Assembly (NCBI RefSeq): GCF_900187405.1
Contig: NZ_LT896716.1
Coordinates: 3,534,753-3,598,752 of the forward strand
Reading direction: 5' to 3'
Source: Geobacter sp. DSM 9736
GTDB lineage: Bacteria; Desulfobacterota; Desulfuromonadia; Geobacterales; Geobacteraceae
Length of the DNA: 64,000 nucleotides
The notes under the pieces are model-generated. The model searched no databases. It had not been told where the DNA came from and was given only the letters and a program-made list of their open reading frames with translations. Each line of letters begins with the position of its first letter. The first letter of the stretch is position 1. Positions 17,325-25,190 of this stretch are shown in pieces. A program made the translations under genes and the position numbers.

Positions 17325-17906
17325 ATGAAAAGACTTCTCGTCTTCGGAGGGCTCCTGTTGTCTGTCGCACTATCCACAGGGACCGCGTTTGCTGAGAGCA
17401 TCCAGAACAGGTTCGGCGTCACGGGGCGGTTGGGGTTCCTGATTCCTGCGGACAGCGACTACAACGACCGGAAGCTCAATGCTGACGCCGGCTTTGTCGG
17501 TGGCGGCGGCTTCATCTACGGCTTTGACCGGAACATCGCCCTGGAGCTTGACATCACGCATACATGGTTCGGTACCGAGCTTCCGAGCGGCCCGCGTCAG
17601 GGTGACTTCAGCATCACCAACCTTGCATTCGGTGCCCAGTACCGGTTCATGATCGCGGACCCTAAAATCGTTCCGTACGCCGGCGGCGGACTCGACATCC
17701 TTTTCAACGAATATGAGAGAGCCGACGTGGATACGGTGGTCGGCATCCACGCTTCCGGAGGTGTCGATTACTTCCTCACCCGTGACATTGCGCTGAATGC
17801 TGAAGGGAAGATAGTAATCGCTCCTGAGGCGGATATCGACGGAGCAGGAGGCAATTTCGATCCCTCCAGCTTCTCGGGCACTTTTGGCGTCAGGTACTTC
17901 TTCTGA
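17325..17906 (+). CDS. Outer-membrane beta-barrel protein
   Basis: Exported protein of 193 residues. A signal peptide of about 22 residues ends in TAFA-ES. The mature chain has alternating beta segments and ends in RYFF, the terminal aromatic signature recognised by the barrel-assembly machinery. It resembles the OmpA/OmpW-like eight-stranded barrel group; no ligand is evident. The start at 17325 follows GAGGAGGTAACGGAA, a strong ribosome site. A GC hairpin without a T-run follows. Confidence 0.85.
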   Translation: MKRLLVFGGLLLSVALSTGTAFAESIQNRFGVTGRLGFLIPADSDYNDRKLNADAGFVGGGGFIYGFDRNIALELDITHTWFGTELPSGPRQGDFSITNLAFGAQYRFMIADPKIVPYAGGGLDILFNEYERADVDTVVGIHASGGVDYFLTRDIALNAEGKIVIAPEADIDGAGGNFDPSSFSGTFGVRYFF

Positions 17907-18293
17907 TCCCTTCCCGGCAGGCGCTGCTGCCTGCCGGTCATTGATCTCCTTCCGCCCGTTTCCCCTCACGGGCGATTGCCGTTATTTCCACGGATTCAAT
18001 GACAGCTGGTCGAGCCACGATTCTGCTGCAGGTGCCGCTCCTTTTTGCAAATCTGCATTTCAACTTCGCAGATTTGCAGAAGGAGCATGTTAATCCCTGG
18101 AGGAACAGTCGGTGAGTTAACGTCCAAAAGTCCGTCTCAAGCTAAGCAAACTACTGCCGATGGTGAAGATACGGTCTCGTGAGTCCTCCTTTTCATGCCG
18201 GTCGTGTGTCTGGCATGGATCCTGAAAAAACACGAATGGACGTGCACCCATGGCAGGATGTACACGCAAAGCACGCGGAAAAGAGGTGTGGCA
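17907..18293. other. Gene-free stretch of 387 bases
   Basis: No convincing coding frame. It holds a GC hairpin directly after the barrel-protein gene (CCGGCAGGC...GCCTGCCGG, no T-run), the long inverted repeat at 18038-18085 and the leader of the membrane-protein gene. No riboswitch was recognised. Confidence 0.6.
18038..18085. repeat. 19/18-base inverted repeat with 11-base loop
   Basis: The left arm CTCCTTTTTGCAAATCTGC (18038-18056) and right arm GCAGATTTGCAGAAGGAG (18068-18085) are complementary except for one base bulge/mismatch. No T-run follows, so it is not a simple terminator. It could be an operator or a structured RNA. Confidence 0.7.
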
Positions 18294-18731
18294 ATGAATG
18301 TGGAAATCGACACCATTGACGAAGCAATCGACAAGTACGTGCTCACGCGGAAGGAGAAAGGGGTACAGAAGGCCAGGGAGCGCTTTCTGGCTTACGTATA
18401 CATGAGGCACGGGGGCGATGACCAGCGGGAATTTCTCGGGAAGGTGCGCGGGCTCACCCGCTACTACATCGACTATCTGAAAGTGATGGAGAATCCCTTC
18501 AAGGGACCGGAAGTGGCATGGTTTGCTTCCATGGTGACCATCGCTGTTTACTCCATCGTCCTCATGGCGACCGAGGGTGAGCGGACTCTCGGTATCTGCC
18601 TTTTGGCCGGGACTTTGGCCAACGCCTGGTTCCTTCTGAGCACCGTGGCGAAGAAATGGTGCGACATCGGGGTTATGATCGCCATTTACCGCGAAATAGT
18701 AGAGCTCACCGACAAGGAAATGGCCTCATAA
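18294..18731 (+). CDS. Small membrane protein of unknown function
   Basis: A 145-residue protein with two adjacent hydrophobic segments near residues 75-95 (AWFASMVTIAVYSIVLMA) and 100-120 (GICLLAGTLANAWFLL), a charged N-terminal cytoplasmic-looking part and a short C-terminal tail. ATG at 18294 has AAGAGG upstream; the open frame extends further up without support. Not recognised. It is a single-gene unit ending at a strong terminator. Confidence 0.68.
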   Translation: MNVEIDTIDEAIDKYVLTRKEKGVQKARERFLAYVYMRHGGDDQREFLGKVRGLTRYYIDYLKVMENPFKGPEVAWFASMVTIAVYSIVLMATEGERTLGICLLAGTLANAWFLLSTVAKKWCDIGVMIAIYREIVELTDKEMAS

Positions 18732-18759
18732 TCTTATCGACCCACCAGTCAGCTCTCAC

Positions 18760-18786
18760 AGCGGCCTTCTTCGGCCGCTTTTTTTG
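18760..18786 (+). terminator. Rho-independent terminator
   Basis: AGCGGCC and GGCCGCT pair around a six-base loop, followed by a run of T to 18785. Confidence 0.88.
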
Positions 18787-18879
18787 CTTTTTCTCCCCTG
18801 CTCATAATCACCCTCCTCCCGTTGCAGTCAAACTCATTAATGTTAAACTTTTGCATAATTCCTGTCAGCGGAGGTCGTC

Positions 18880-19218
18880 ATGGAGAAAGATCCTCGTACG
18901 CTTGCGCTCCGTCAGTGCAAAAGACCTGATGCAGGTGCTTCGCCCCTTGGCGTTCCGGAGATAGAGCGGTACATGGCGGAGCTGCCGGGCTGGGAGCTAC
19001 GTGACAACGCCATAGAAAAAAAGTTCAGCTTTGGAAATTTCTGCCAAACCATGGCCTTCGTGAATGCAGTGGCCTGGGTGGCCAACCGTCAGGATCACCA
19101 TCCCGACATCGAATTTTCATATCGGCAGTGCCGCGTGCGTTACAGCACCCATGCCGTAGGCGGTCTTTCCGAAAACGATTTCATCTGTGCCGCCAGGGTT
19201 GAGCAACTCCTGGTGTGA
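18880..19218 (+). CDS. phhB: Pterin-4a-carbinolamine dehydratase
   Basis: Pterin-4a-carbinolamine dehydratase (PCD/DCoH), 112 residues. The family signature is complete: DHHPDIEFSY with the paired histidines, then STHAVGGLSENDF. It dehydrates the 4a-hydroxy pterin formed by aromatic amino acid hydroxylases and is also linked to molybdopterin metabolism in bacteria lacking such hydroxylases. No hydroxylase is encoded in this window. GGAGG precedes the ATG. First gene of a pterin/folate cluster. Confidence 0.93.
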   Translation: MEKDPRTLALRQCKRPDAGASPLGVPEIERYMAELPGWELRDNAIEKKFSFGNFCQTMAFVNAVAWVANRQDHHPDIEFSYRQCRVRYSTHAVGGLSENDFICAARVEQLLV

Positions 19219-19234
19219 ATAGGGGGAGAATGGT

Positions 19235-20410
19235 ATGCGTTACGACTATGTCATCGTGGGGGGCGGAATGGCTGCCGACGCGGCCGTAAAGGGAATTCGC
19301 GAGATCGACGGCAGCGGCACGATCGCTCTTATTTCCGAGGAATCGGCCCCGCCTTATGCTCGGCCACCCTTGTCAAAAAAGTTGTGGCAGGGAAAGCCGG
19401 TGGAAAGCATCTGGCGTGGGACCGAAGCGGCAGGCGCTGAGCTGTTTCTCGGGCATAGGGTGGAGCACCTCGACCCGCGGGAAAAGGCGGTCCGTGACAG
19501 CAGCGGTTCGATCTTCGAGTACGGCAAGCTCCTGCTTGCCACAGGGGGCTCGCCCCGCCGTTTCCTTTTCTCCAATAACGAAGTCATCTACTTCCGTACA
19601 TTGGGGGACTATACTCTGCTTCGGGAGCTCACCGAGAAGGGGCAGCGCTTCGCAGTGATCGGAGGCGGCTTTATAGGATCTGAAATCGCCGCGGCGCTGG
19701 CTATGGTCGGAAAAGAAGTAACTCTCCTCTTTCCGGAGGCGTCTATATGCAAAAAGGTATTCCCTGCGGACCTGAGCCTGTTTCTCAACGAGCACTACCG
19801 GAGGCAGGGGGTTGAGGTGCTGGCGGGGGATACTGTTGCGGGAGTTGCGCGGCACGGGGAATTGCTTACGGTCAAGACGGGCAGCAGCAGGCTCCTTTCG
19901 GTTGACGGCGTCGTAGCGGGGCTCGGCATCGATCTGAACCTGGAGCTGGCAGTGCGGGCGGGATGCACGACAGGCAACGGAATCGAGGTCGACGAGCAAC
20001 TGCGGGCCCTTCCTCCCGATATTTTCGCCGCAGGGGATGTGGCATCGTATCATGTGCCGGCCTTGGAGGGGCGGTATAGGTTCGAGCATGAAGACAACGC
20101 CCTTGCGATGGGGCGCCAGGCCGGTCGCAATATGGCTGGGGCCGGTGAGGCTTACCGCCACCTGCCGTTCTTCTATTCCGACATGTTCGATCTGGGTTAT
20201 GAGGCTGTGGGGGAACTGGATGCCGGGCTGGATGTAGTGGCCGACTGGCAGGAGCCGTATCGTAAGGGAGTGCTCTATTATATGCGCCAGGACAAGGTGC
20301 GTGGAGTCCTCCTCTGGAATGTATGGGACCAGGTTGACCACGCCCGCCGTCTCATCGAATCAGGCGTACAGGTGAAGGCGGATGAGCTTAAGGGGCGGCT
20401 GCCTGCATAG
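19235..20410 (+). CDS. FAD/NAD(P)-dependent oxidoreductase (ferredoxin-reductase/AIF-like)
   Basis: Flavoprotein of 391 residues with two nucleotide-binding domains. The FAD loop is VIVGGGMAADAA near residues 5-16, the NAD(P) loop is IGGGFIGSEIA near residue 142, and IFAAGDVASY near residue 264 binds FAD. The last ~90 residues look like the C-terminal domain of putidaredoxin-reductase or AIF proteins. Electron acceptor unknown. It sits 17 bases after phhB and 42 bases before folE, so a role in pterin reduction is possible but only inferred from position. Confidence 0.85.
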   Translation: MRYDYVIVGGGMAADAAVKGIREIDGSGTIALISEESAPPYARPPLSKKLWQGKPVESIWRGTEAAGAELFLGHRVEHLDPREKAVRDSSGSIFEYGKLLLATGGSPRRFLFSNNEVIYFRTLGDYTLLRELTEKGQRFAVIGGGFIGSEIAAALAMVGKEVTLLFPEASICKKVFPADLSLFLNEHYRRQGVEVLAGDTVAGVARHGELLTVKTGSSRLLSVDGVVAGLGIDLNLELAVRAGCTTGNGIEVDEQLRALPPDIFAAGDVASYHVPALEGRYRFEHEDNALAMGRQAGRNMAGAGEAYRHLPFFYSDMFDLGYEAVGELDAGLDVVADWQEPYRKGVLYYMRQDKVRGVLLWNVWDQVDHARRLIESGVQVKADELKGRLPA

Positions 20411-20452
20411 TGTGTTGAGGCTGCAATGTCATTTTTATAGGAGGAGGGAGTT

Positions 20453-21103
20453 ATGAGCCATGTCCATGATCCTAACAACAACGATTACAGCCACATTCTG
20501 GGTCTGCTTCACCGCAAGCTGACAGACGAGCAGCAGGTGCGCTTCGAGGGATACATCGCCGAAATTTTTTCCGCACTCGGTCTAGACCTCAATTCCGAAT
20601 CCGCCAGGGAGACACCCAGCCGCTATTTAAAGGCCATGCTCGACATAACGAGCGGCTATGACGGTGACCCTAAGCTCGTAAAGGCGTTCGAAACCGAGTG
20701 CCGGGGGGGCTCCGACTGCCGACTCAGCCAGGTGATCGAAGGCCCGATCAGCTTCTTTTCCCTCTGTGAGCACCACGCTCTTCCCTTTTTCGGCTACGCC
20801 TATATAGGATACATTCCTCACGAGCACATTTTCGGCCTTTCAAAGCTGAGCCGTCTAGTGCATCTCTTTGCCGCGCGGTTTGCCGTTCAGGAGCGGATCG
20901 GCAAGCAGATTGCCGACGCGATGGTAACCATCCTCCAGCCTCACGGGGTGGCGGTATATCTGGAGGCGCACCACCTGTGCATCGAGATGCGCGGCGTGAG
21001 GGAGAAGACACCTACGACGCGGACCACTTTCTGGCGCGGATTCTATGAGGATGACCCCGCATTGAGGGCGGAGTTTCTAAATTCGTGCGGTATACACAAG
21101 TAG
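20453..21103 (+). CDS. folE: GTP cyclohydrolase I
   Basis: Converts GTP to dihydroneopterin triphosphate, the first step of folate and pterin synthesis. It has 216 residues, a normal length. The zinc and active-site motif SLCEHHALPFFG lies near residue 102, and the C-terminal part has the second zinc cysteine in HHLCIEMRGV. A strong GGAGGAGGGAG ribosome site precedes the ATG. It lies in a cluster with three other pterin enzymes. Confidence 0.97.
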   Translation: MSHVHDPNNNDYSHILGLLHRKLTDEQQVRFEGYIAEIFSALGLDLNSESARETPSRYLKAMLDITSGYDGDPKLVKAFETECRGGSDCRLSQVIEGPISFFSLCEHHALPFFGYAYIGYIPHEHIFGLSKLSRLVHLFAARFAVQERIGKQIADAMVTILQPHGVAVYLEAHHLCIEMRGVREKTPTTRTTFWRGFYEDDPALRAEFLNSCGIHK

Positions 21104-21114
21104 CGGGGGAGGAG

Positions 21115-21840
21115 ATGAAGCTCGAAGGGAAAACGGCCCTTGTGACGGGGGGCGCTGTTCGTCTCGGCAGATCTCTGGCTACGGCGCTTGCGACTCGCGG
21201 TGTGCGGGTTGCTGTGCATTATGCGGCCTCTGAAGCGGCTGCGGTAGACACCGTTTCGTCCATTCTCGATGCGGGAGGAGAAGCGGAACGTTTTTCAGCT
21301 GATCTGCGGCGGACGGAGGAAGTCACGGGACTCGTGGATCGAGTTGTTGCGCGGTTCGGCGTAATCGACATCCTCGTGAACAATGCTGCGATTTTCTACC
21401 CAGGAGACTTGGAGACTACCGACGAATGGAACTGGGACGAGCACTTTGCGCTTAACCTCAAGGCGCCGTTCTTTCTTTCCCGGCAGTTCGTGCGGCAGCT
21501 GGGAGGGGGGGAGGGGCAGATAATCAATATCGCCGACTGGCGCGCTATCCGTCCCGGCCCCGATTACATCGCCTATACCATCACAAAGAGGGGAATAATT
21601 ACGATGACCGAGAGCCTGGCACTGGCTCTCGCTCCCCGCGTTCGCGTGAATGCCATCGCACCCGGAGCGATTCTTCCCCCTCCCGGAAAAAATGCTTCCT
21701 ACCTCGAAGATCTTGCCGAACGGATACCTCTTCAAAGAAGCGGCTCCCCTCAGGATGTTGCAGAGGCGTTGTTCTACCTTCTCGAAGCCGGATACGTCAC
21801 CGGACAGACCATCTTCGTCAATGGCGGCCAGCATCTCTGA
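21115..21840 (+). CDS. SDR family pteridine reductase-like (FolM-like) protein
   Basis: Classical short-chain dehydrogenase/reductase of 241 residues. The cofactor loop is VTGGAVRLGRSLA, NNAAIF follows, and the catalytic pair is in YTITK near residue 155. The loop reads GGAVRLG, as in pteridine reductases and FolM dihydromonapterin reductase, and together with its place between folE and folB this favours pterin reduction over other SDR roles. ATG at 21115 follows GGGGGAGGAG; the frame opens at 21085 inside folE. Confidence 0.82.
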   Translation: MKLEGKTALVTGGAVRLGRSLATALATRGVRVAVHYAASEAAAVDTVSSILDAGGEAERFSADLRRTEEVTGLVDRVVARFGVIDILVNNAAIFYPGDLETTDEWNWDEHFALNLKAPFFLSRQFVRQLGGGEGQIINIADWRAIRPGPDYIAYTITKRGIITMTESLALALAPRVRVNAIAPGAILPPPGKNASYLEDLAERIPLQRSGSPQDVAEALFYLLEAGYVTGQTIFVNGGQHL

Positions 21841-21858
21841 AAAAGAAAGGAAGCACCC

Positions 21859-22224
21859 GTGAGCGATATTATCCGGATAGAAAAACTCCTCCTCAGGACG
21901 GTCATAGGCATAACTCCTGAAGAGCGCCATAATCGGCAGGACGTCGTCATCAGCCTCGCCCTCTTTGTCGACACGCGCAGTGCCGGCAGGAGTGACGACA
22001 TCGGGAACGCGCCGGTAAATTATCGCACTCTGGTCAAGAAGATCGTCCCGGTGGTGGAGGGGGGGGAGTTCAATCTCGTGGAAAAGCTTGCCGCGGACAT
22101 TGCCCGGCTTTGTCTGGCCGAACCGGGGGTGGAAAGGGTCCGCGTGTCGGTGGACAAGCCGGGGGCGCTGCGGTTTGCCAAGTCCGTCGGCGTTACCATC
22201 GAGCGGGGGAGAGGGGATGCATGA
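21859..22224 (+). CDS. folB: Dihydroneopterin aldolase / epimerase
   Basis: FolB/FolX family enzyme, 121 residues, acting on dihydroneopterin (aldolase) or its triphosphate (epimerase). Start IIRIEKLLLRTVIGI and the Tyr in VNYRTL are typical; the C-terminal VRVSVDKPGALRFAKSVGV fits the family lysine region. GTG start at 21859. Whether it is an aldolase or FolX-type epimerase cannot be decided by eye. It overlaps folK by four bases (ATGA). Confidence 0.9.
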   Translation: MSDIIRIEKLLLRTVIGITPEERHNRQDVVISLALFVDTRSAGRSDDIGNAPVNYRTLVKKIVPVVEGGEFNLVEKLAADIARLCLAEPGVERVRVSVDKPGALRFAKSVGVTIERGRGDA

Positions 22225-22754
22225 CTCCGGGAACCAGCAATCAGGCCCTCCTTTCGCTGGGATCGAATATCGAGCCGGAGCGCAATCTGCCTGAAGCAGT
22301 CCGGCAGCTCTCCCGTTACGGGCAGATACGCTGCGTCTCAACCGTCTGGGAGAGCCCACCTTTCGGATATGAAGAGCAGGCCAACTTTCTCAACGCTGCG
22401 GTATGGCTGGAGACTGATCTTTCTGCTGCAGAACTCAAGGATCATGCAATTGCCGAAATCGAGCGTGTCCTCGGCCGCATCCGCGGTCCGAACCCCAACG
22501 GTCCCCGCACCATCGACATCGACATCGTATTCTTCAATCCCGACCCTCTTCGGACCGGTTCGCGCTACATCTCAGATACTGAGGCGCTGGAGCATCCATA
22601 CATTACGATACCGCTGGGAGAAATCGCGCCGGAGTGGCGACATCCTGAAACCGGAGAGACCCTGGCCGAAACAGCCGCCCACATGTCGCCGGAGACCTCC
22701 GGAATGCGACGCAGGGATGACGTGAAGATTGATCCCCCTAGATCTCCGGCGTGA
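22221..22754 (+). CDS. folK: 2-amino-4-hydroxy-6-hydroxymethyldihydropteridine diphosphokinase
   Basis: HPPK, transferring pyrophosphate from ATP to the pterin before dihydropteroate formation. 177 residues. The start SLGSNIEPERNL, the loop WESPPFGYEEQANFLNA and the signature GPRTIDIDIVFF are all present. ATG at 22221 overlaps the folB stop. Its 3' end overlaps by 17 bases the converging hemerythrin gene. dihydropteroate synthase is not in this window. Confidence 0.95.
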   Translation: MTPGTSNQALLSLGSNIEPERNLPEAVRQLSRYGQIRCVSTVWESPPFGYEEQANFLNAAVWLETDLSAAELKDHAIAEIERVLGRIRGPNPNGPRTIDIDIVFFNPDPLRTGSRYISDTEALEHPYITIPLGEIAPEWRHPETGETLAETAAHMSPETSGMRRRDDVKIDPPRSPA

Positions 22755-23442
22755 ACAGCTCAAGGCGGTAGATATTCAATTCCTTTTCCACCATTCCCAC
22801 CTCTTCGACCATCTCCCTGAATATCCAGGTTCCGAACGTTTTCTCCTCCCTCTCCATGAAAATTTCAGACAGTGATGCCAGATCGTAGGCCGTGGCGCGT
22901 TCGTGAAGCGCCGGGAAAAGGACGGTATCCTCCCGTGATTTGTGCGGGCGATACATGGTTATGAATGCCTTCAGCGATTTTGCCACATCGCTTCTGTTCC
23001 GCGGGTTGCCCAGGGCTTCCCGGTCACCGAGGCGATTCAGGCGTTCTACATGCAGGCGCCCCGCCTTATGCTGCTGCACGAGCACCTTTACAAGTGGCGA
23101 GAAGCCTTCGATGCTTGCGAACCAGGGAAAGACGTATTCTTCTTCCAGCTTTTCGTGAAAATCCTGGACGTAGCGGCGAATCAGGTACGTCGCCTGTGGA
23201 AGGGCTTCTTCGGGAAGTTCACGCTCCTCCGCCAATCGCAGGGCGATATCTTCATAAATAAGCAGCAGCCGGTCCAGTATTCCGTGTTCTCGCATCAGTT
23301 CTTCCACGGCCGGTATATCCTCCCCCTCCGGAGGTTCCGCTGCGAGGGTATGGCCCGGGTGCAGGAGCGGCGCGGCGGCAAGTATCATCGATCCTCGTTT
23401 GAGGAAGGTCCTTCGGTTCTGCATCTCGTTAAGAATTCGCAT
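22738..23442 (-). CDS. Exported hemerythrin-domain protein with Tat-type signal
   Basis: Protein of about 234 residues with a twin-arginine-like leader (NRRTFLKRG followed by a hydrophobic stretch MILAAAPLL) and a hemerythrin HHE-like four-helix domain. Candidate di-iron ligands are His in REHGILDR, His/Glu in DFHEKLEEEYVFP, His in QQHKAGRLH and His in RPHKSREDTVLFP. It probably binds a di-iron centre in the periplasm, but oxygen, NO or iron handling cannot be decided. Start at 23442 is preceded by GCGGGGG; ATG at 23424 is an alternative. Confidence 0.83.
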   Translation of the reverse strand: MRILNEMQNRRTFLKRGSMILAAAPLLHPGHTLAAEPPEGEDIPAVEELMREHGILDRLLLIYEDIALRLAEERELPEEALPQATYLIRRYVQDFHEKLEEEYVFPWFASIEGFSPLVKVLVQQHKAGRLHVERLNRLGDREALGNPRNRSDVAKSLKAFITMYRPHKSREDTVLFPALHERATAYDLASLSEIFMEREEKTFGTWIFREMVEEVGMVEKELNIYRLELFTPEI

Positions 23443-23548
23443 GTAAAACCCCCGCTTGCCGTCGATTGATGTTCGTCCAAAATTATATCGCAAGCGGGAG
23501 AGGATTCAGCGGGGGCGCAGCGAAGAATGGGGAGTAATTGCCAAGGGA

Positions 23549-24319
23549 CTATTTCTCTATCCTGAAGTCGTGCGATATGGTCTGCACCATCGTGCCGCCC
23601 GGGCCGAACGTTCGTTCGATGAAGCTGACCGAACCGTCGTAACTTGTTAGGAGCACCGTTGATGCTCGGGTGCCATAGGCGGGGGAGGTGATGAAGGGAG
23701 GGGACAGGATGCGCTCCCATTCAAGGCCGAACCCGGTTTCCGGCAGTTCGTTGTCTGGAGGAAGAAAGCGATCGGCAAGGATGGAGAAGAGGCGTTCCGC
23801 AATCTGCGCCCCTTCACCCGATAAGGCGTCGGCCAGTGCCGCCGCTCCGCGTCGGACCTTGGGCCAGGGAGTGTCGAGGAGATGGTTGGAGAGGCCGTGA
23901 ATGCCGGGAGGTATTCTGGCGATGGAATCGCCGCGGTTGGTTGCGTAGCAGATGTGGCCGGGAGTGCCGAATATGAGGTTGAAACCGCTGAAGTCAGCCC
24001 CCTTTTCCGTTACCGTTGACAGGTAGCGCTCCTCGCTCATATTGCCGCGAAGGAAGTCGAGCGGTAGCAGCCCGCGGGACTTTGCTCCTTCATGGTGATG
24101 CGGGTGCTCGCGATAGTTGGTGATCGCGGCGAATCGCCCGCACCGAGAGATGCCGAGCCAGGTGCCGCCTCCCCGGAGATCCTTTCCGGCGAGAATGTCG
24201 GGGGAGGTGTTCCAGAAGGCGGCGGGAGCCGTAGGCCTCTCATAGAACTCGTCCCGGTTGGCTGCAATTATGAGCTGGTACCGCGGGTGCACTTCATTCG
24301 CGAAAAGGATCAGGCACAT
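23549..24319 (-). CDS. NRDE (TANGO2) family protein
   Basis: 256-residue member of the NRDE/TANGO2 family, named for the motif near the N-terminus (AANRDEFYERP). Cys2 follows the initiator Met and is conserved in this Ntn-hydrolase-like family. Further family motifs GGGTWLGIS and AITNYRE are visible. The biochemical role is not established; eukaryotic TANGO2 is linked to lipid and haem handling. It lies between the hemerythrin and Sel1 genes on the same strand. Confidence 0.9.
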   Translation of the reverse strand: MCLILFANEVHPRYQLIIAANRDEFYERPTAPAAFWNTSPDILAGKDLRGGGTWLGISRCGRFAAITNYREHPHHHEGAKSRGLLPLDFLRGNMSEERYLSTVTEKGADFSGFNLIFGTPGHICYATNRGDSIARIPPGIHGLSNHLLDTPWPKVRRGAAALADALSGEGAQIAERLFSILADRFLPPDNELPETGFGLEWERILSPPFITSPAYGTRASTVLLTSYDGSVSFIERTFGPGGTMVQTISHDFRIEK

Positions 24320-24334
24320 GTGGGGGCTCTGTCA

Positions 24335-24808
24335 CTACTCCGACGGTTTCCTGGCCAACTGACGGGAGGCCATTTGCTTTCCTCTTGCCAGCTGGTCACC
24401 GGACATCTGCTTGGCCAGTCTGGCCCGGTTGGCTTTTGCTTCAGCAAGCCCCTGGTCCGCAGCGAGCATGAACCATGCGTATGCTTTGACGATATCGCGG
24501 CTTACACCTCGGCCGGTGGCGTATAGGCCCCCCAGGTTGTTCTGTGCTTCCGCCAATCCCTGTTCCGCAGCCTTACGAAACCATCTCGCCGCTTGAGCGT
24601 CGTTCTGGGGGGCTCCTTTGCCGGTGCGGTACATTACACCCAGTTCGTGCTGCGCTACGGCGCGTCCTTCTTCGGCCATCGGCTTCAGGCTTTCGTAGGC
24701 TTGCTTCGATTTCGGTGGGCCTGATGCCGCAGCGGCATTGGCGTTTTCCGCAGCAGGCATTGACACCAGAATGCCTAGCAGGGATAGAAAAAGCAGTTTT
24801 TCCGTCAT
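24335..24808 (-). CDS. Sel1-repeat protein, exported
   Basis: 157 residues: a signal peptide (LLFLSLLGILVSMPAAENANA) and about two Sel1/TPR-like repeats (AQHELGVMYRTGKG...AARWFRKAAEQG, then AQNNLGGLYATGRG...AYAWFMLAADQG). Such repeats bind other proteins; partner unknown. The frame is open further upstream, but the signal peptide beginning at ATG 24808 is the natural start. The C-terminal tail is basic (KQMASRQLARKPSE). It ends 15 bases before the NRDE gene. Confidence 0.82.
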   Translation of the reverse strand: MTEKLLFLSLLGILVSMPAAENANAAAASGPPKSKQAYESLKPMAEEGRAVAQHELGVMYRTGKGAPQNDAQAARWFRKAAEQGLAEAQNNLGGLYATGRGVSRDIVKAYAWFMLAADQGLAEAKANRARLAKQMSGDQLARGKQMASRQLARKPSE

Positions 24809-24935
24809 GACACACGTCCCAAAGCCATCCGGTGTGGGGCCTGTTGCCCGTTCGCAGCAGATAGTACACGGAAGGCAAGGATACGTCAACGCCGCCTCTG
24901 CAGCCATGCTCTGTTGAAAAAGCATCAGAAGGGTA

Positions 24936-24964
24936 TTGACAAACAGTGGGTGGCAGTTTATACA
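24936..24964 (+). promoter_or_regulatory. Strong sigma-70 promoter for rho
   Basis: TTGACA, a 17-base spacer and TATACA. The start point would be near 24971, leaving an untranslated leader of about 220 bases before rho, a possible site of Rho autoregulation. Confidence 0.72.
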
Positions 24965-25190
24965 TGTCAGTATCCTCGCTGAAGCTTCCTAGCTCTGTTT
25001 CGATTCAATTCCATTTTGCGTAACGGTAACTACTAACTCACATTTTGCAAGCAACCATTTGCCGACGCATTTCCTCAGGCTATTCAACGGACCCCCATAG
25101 AGAAAAATTCGTGCAGTAAATGCAATAAAGCTCAACCGCCGATGTCACAGTGCCGATAACAGGTGGATATTTGCGTTATCAGGAGAATAG

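Noticed and set aside
17914-17940. Hairpin after the barrel-protein gene as a terminator
   Set aside because: A good GC stem but no T-run, so not called as an intrinsic terminator.
18120-18293. Cyclic di-GMP (GEMM) riboswitch upstream of the small membrane protein
   Set aside because: The conserved GEMM core and tetraloop-receptor pattern could not be found.
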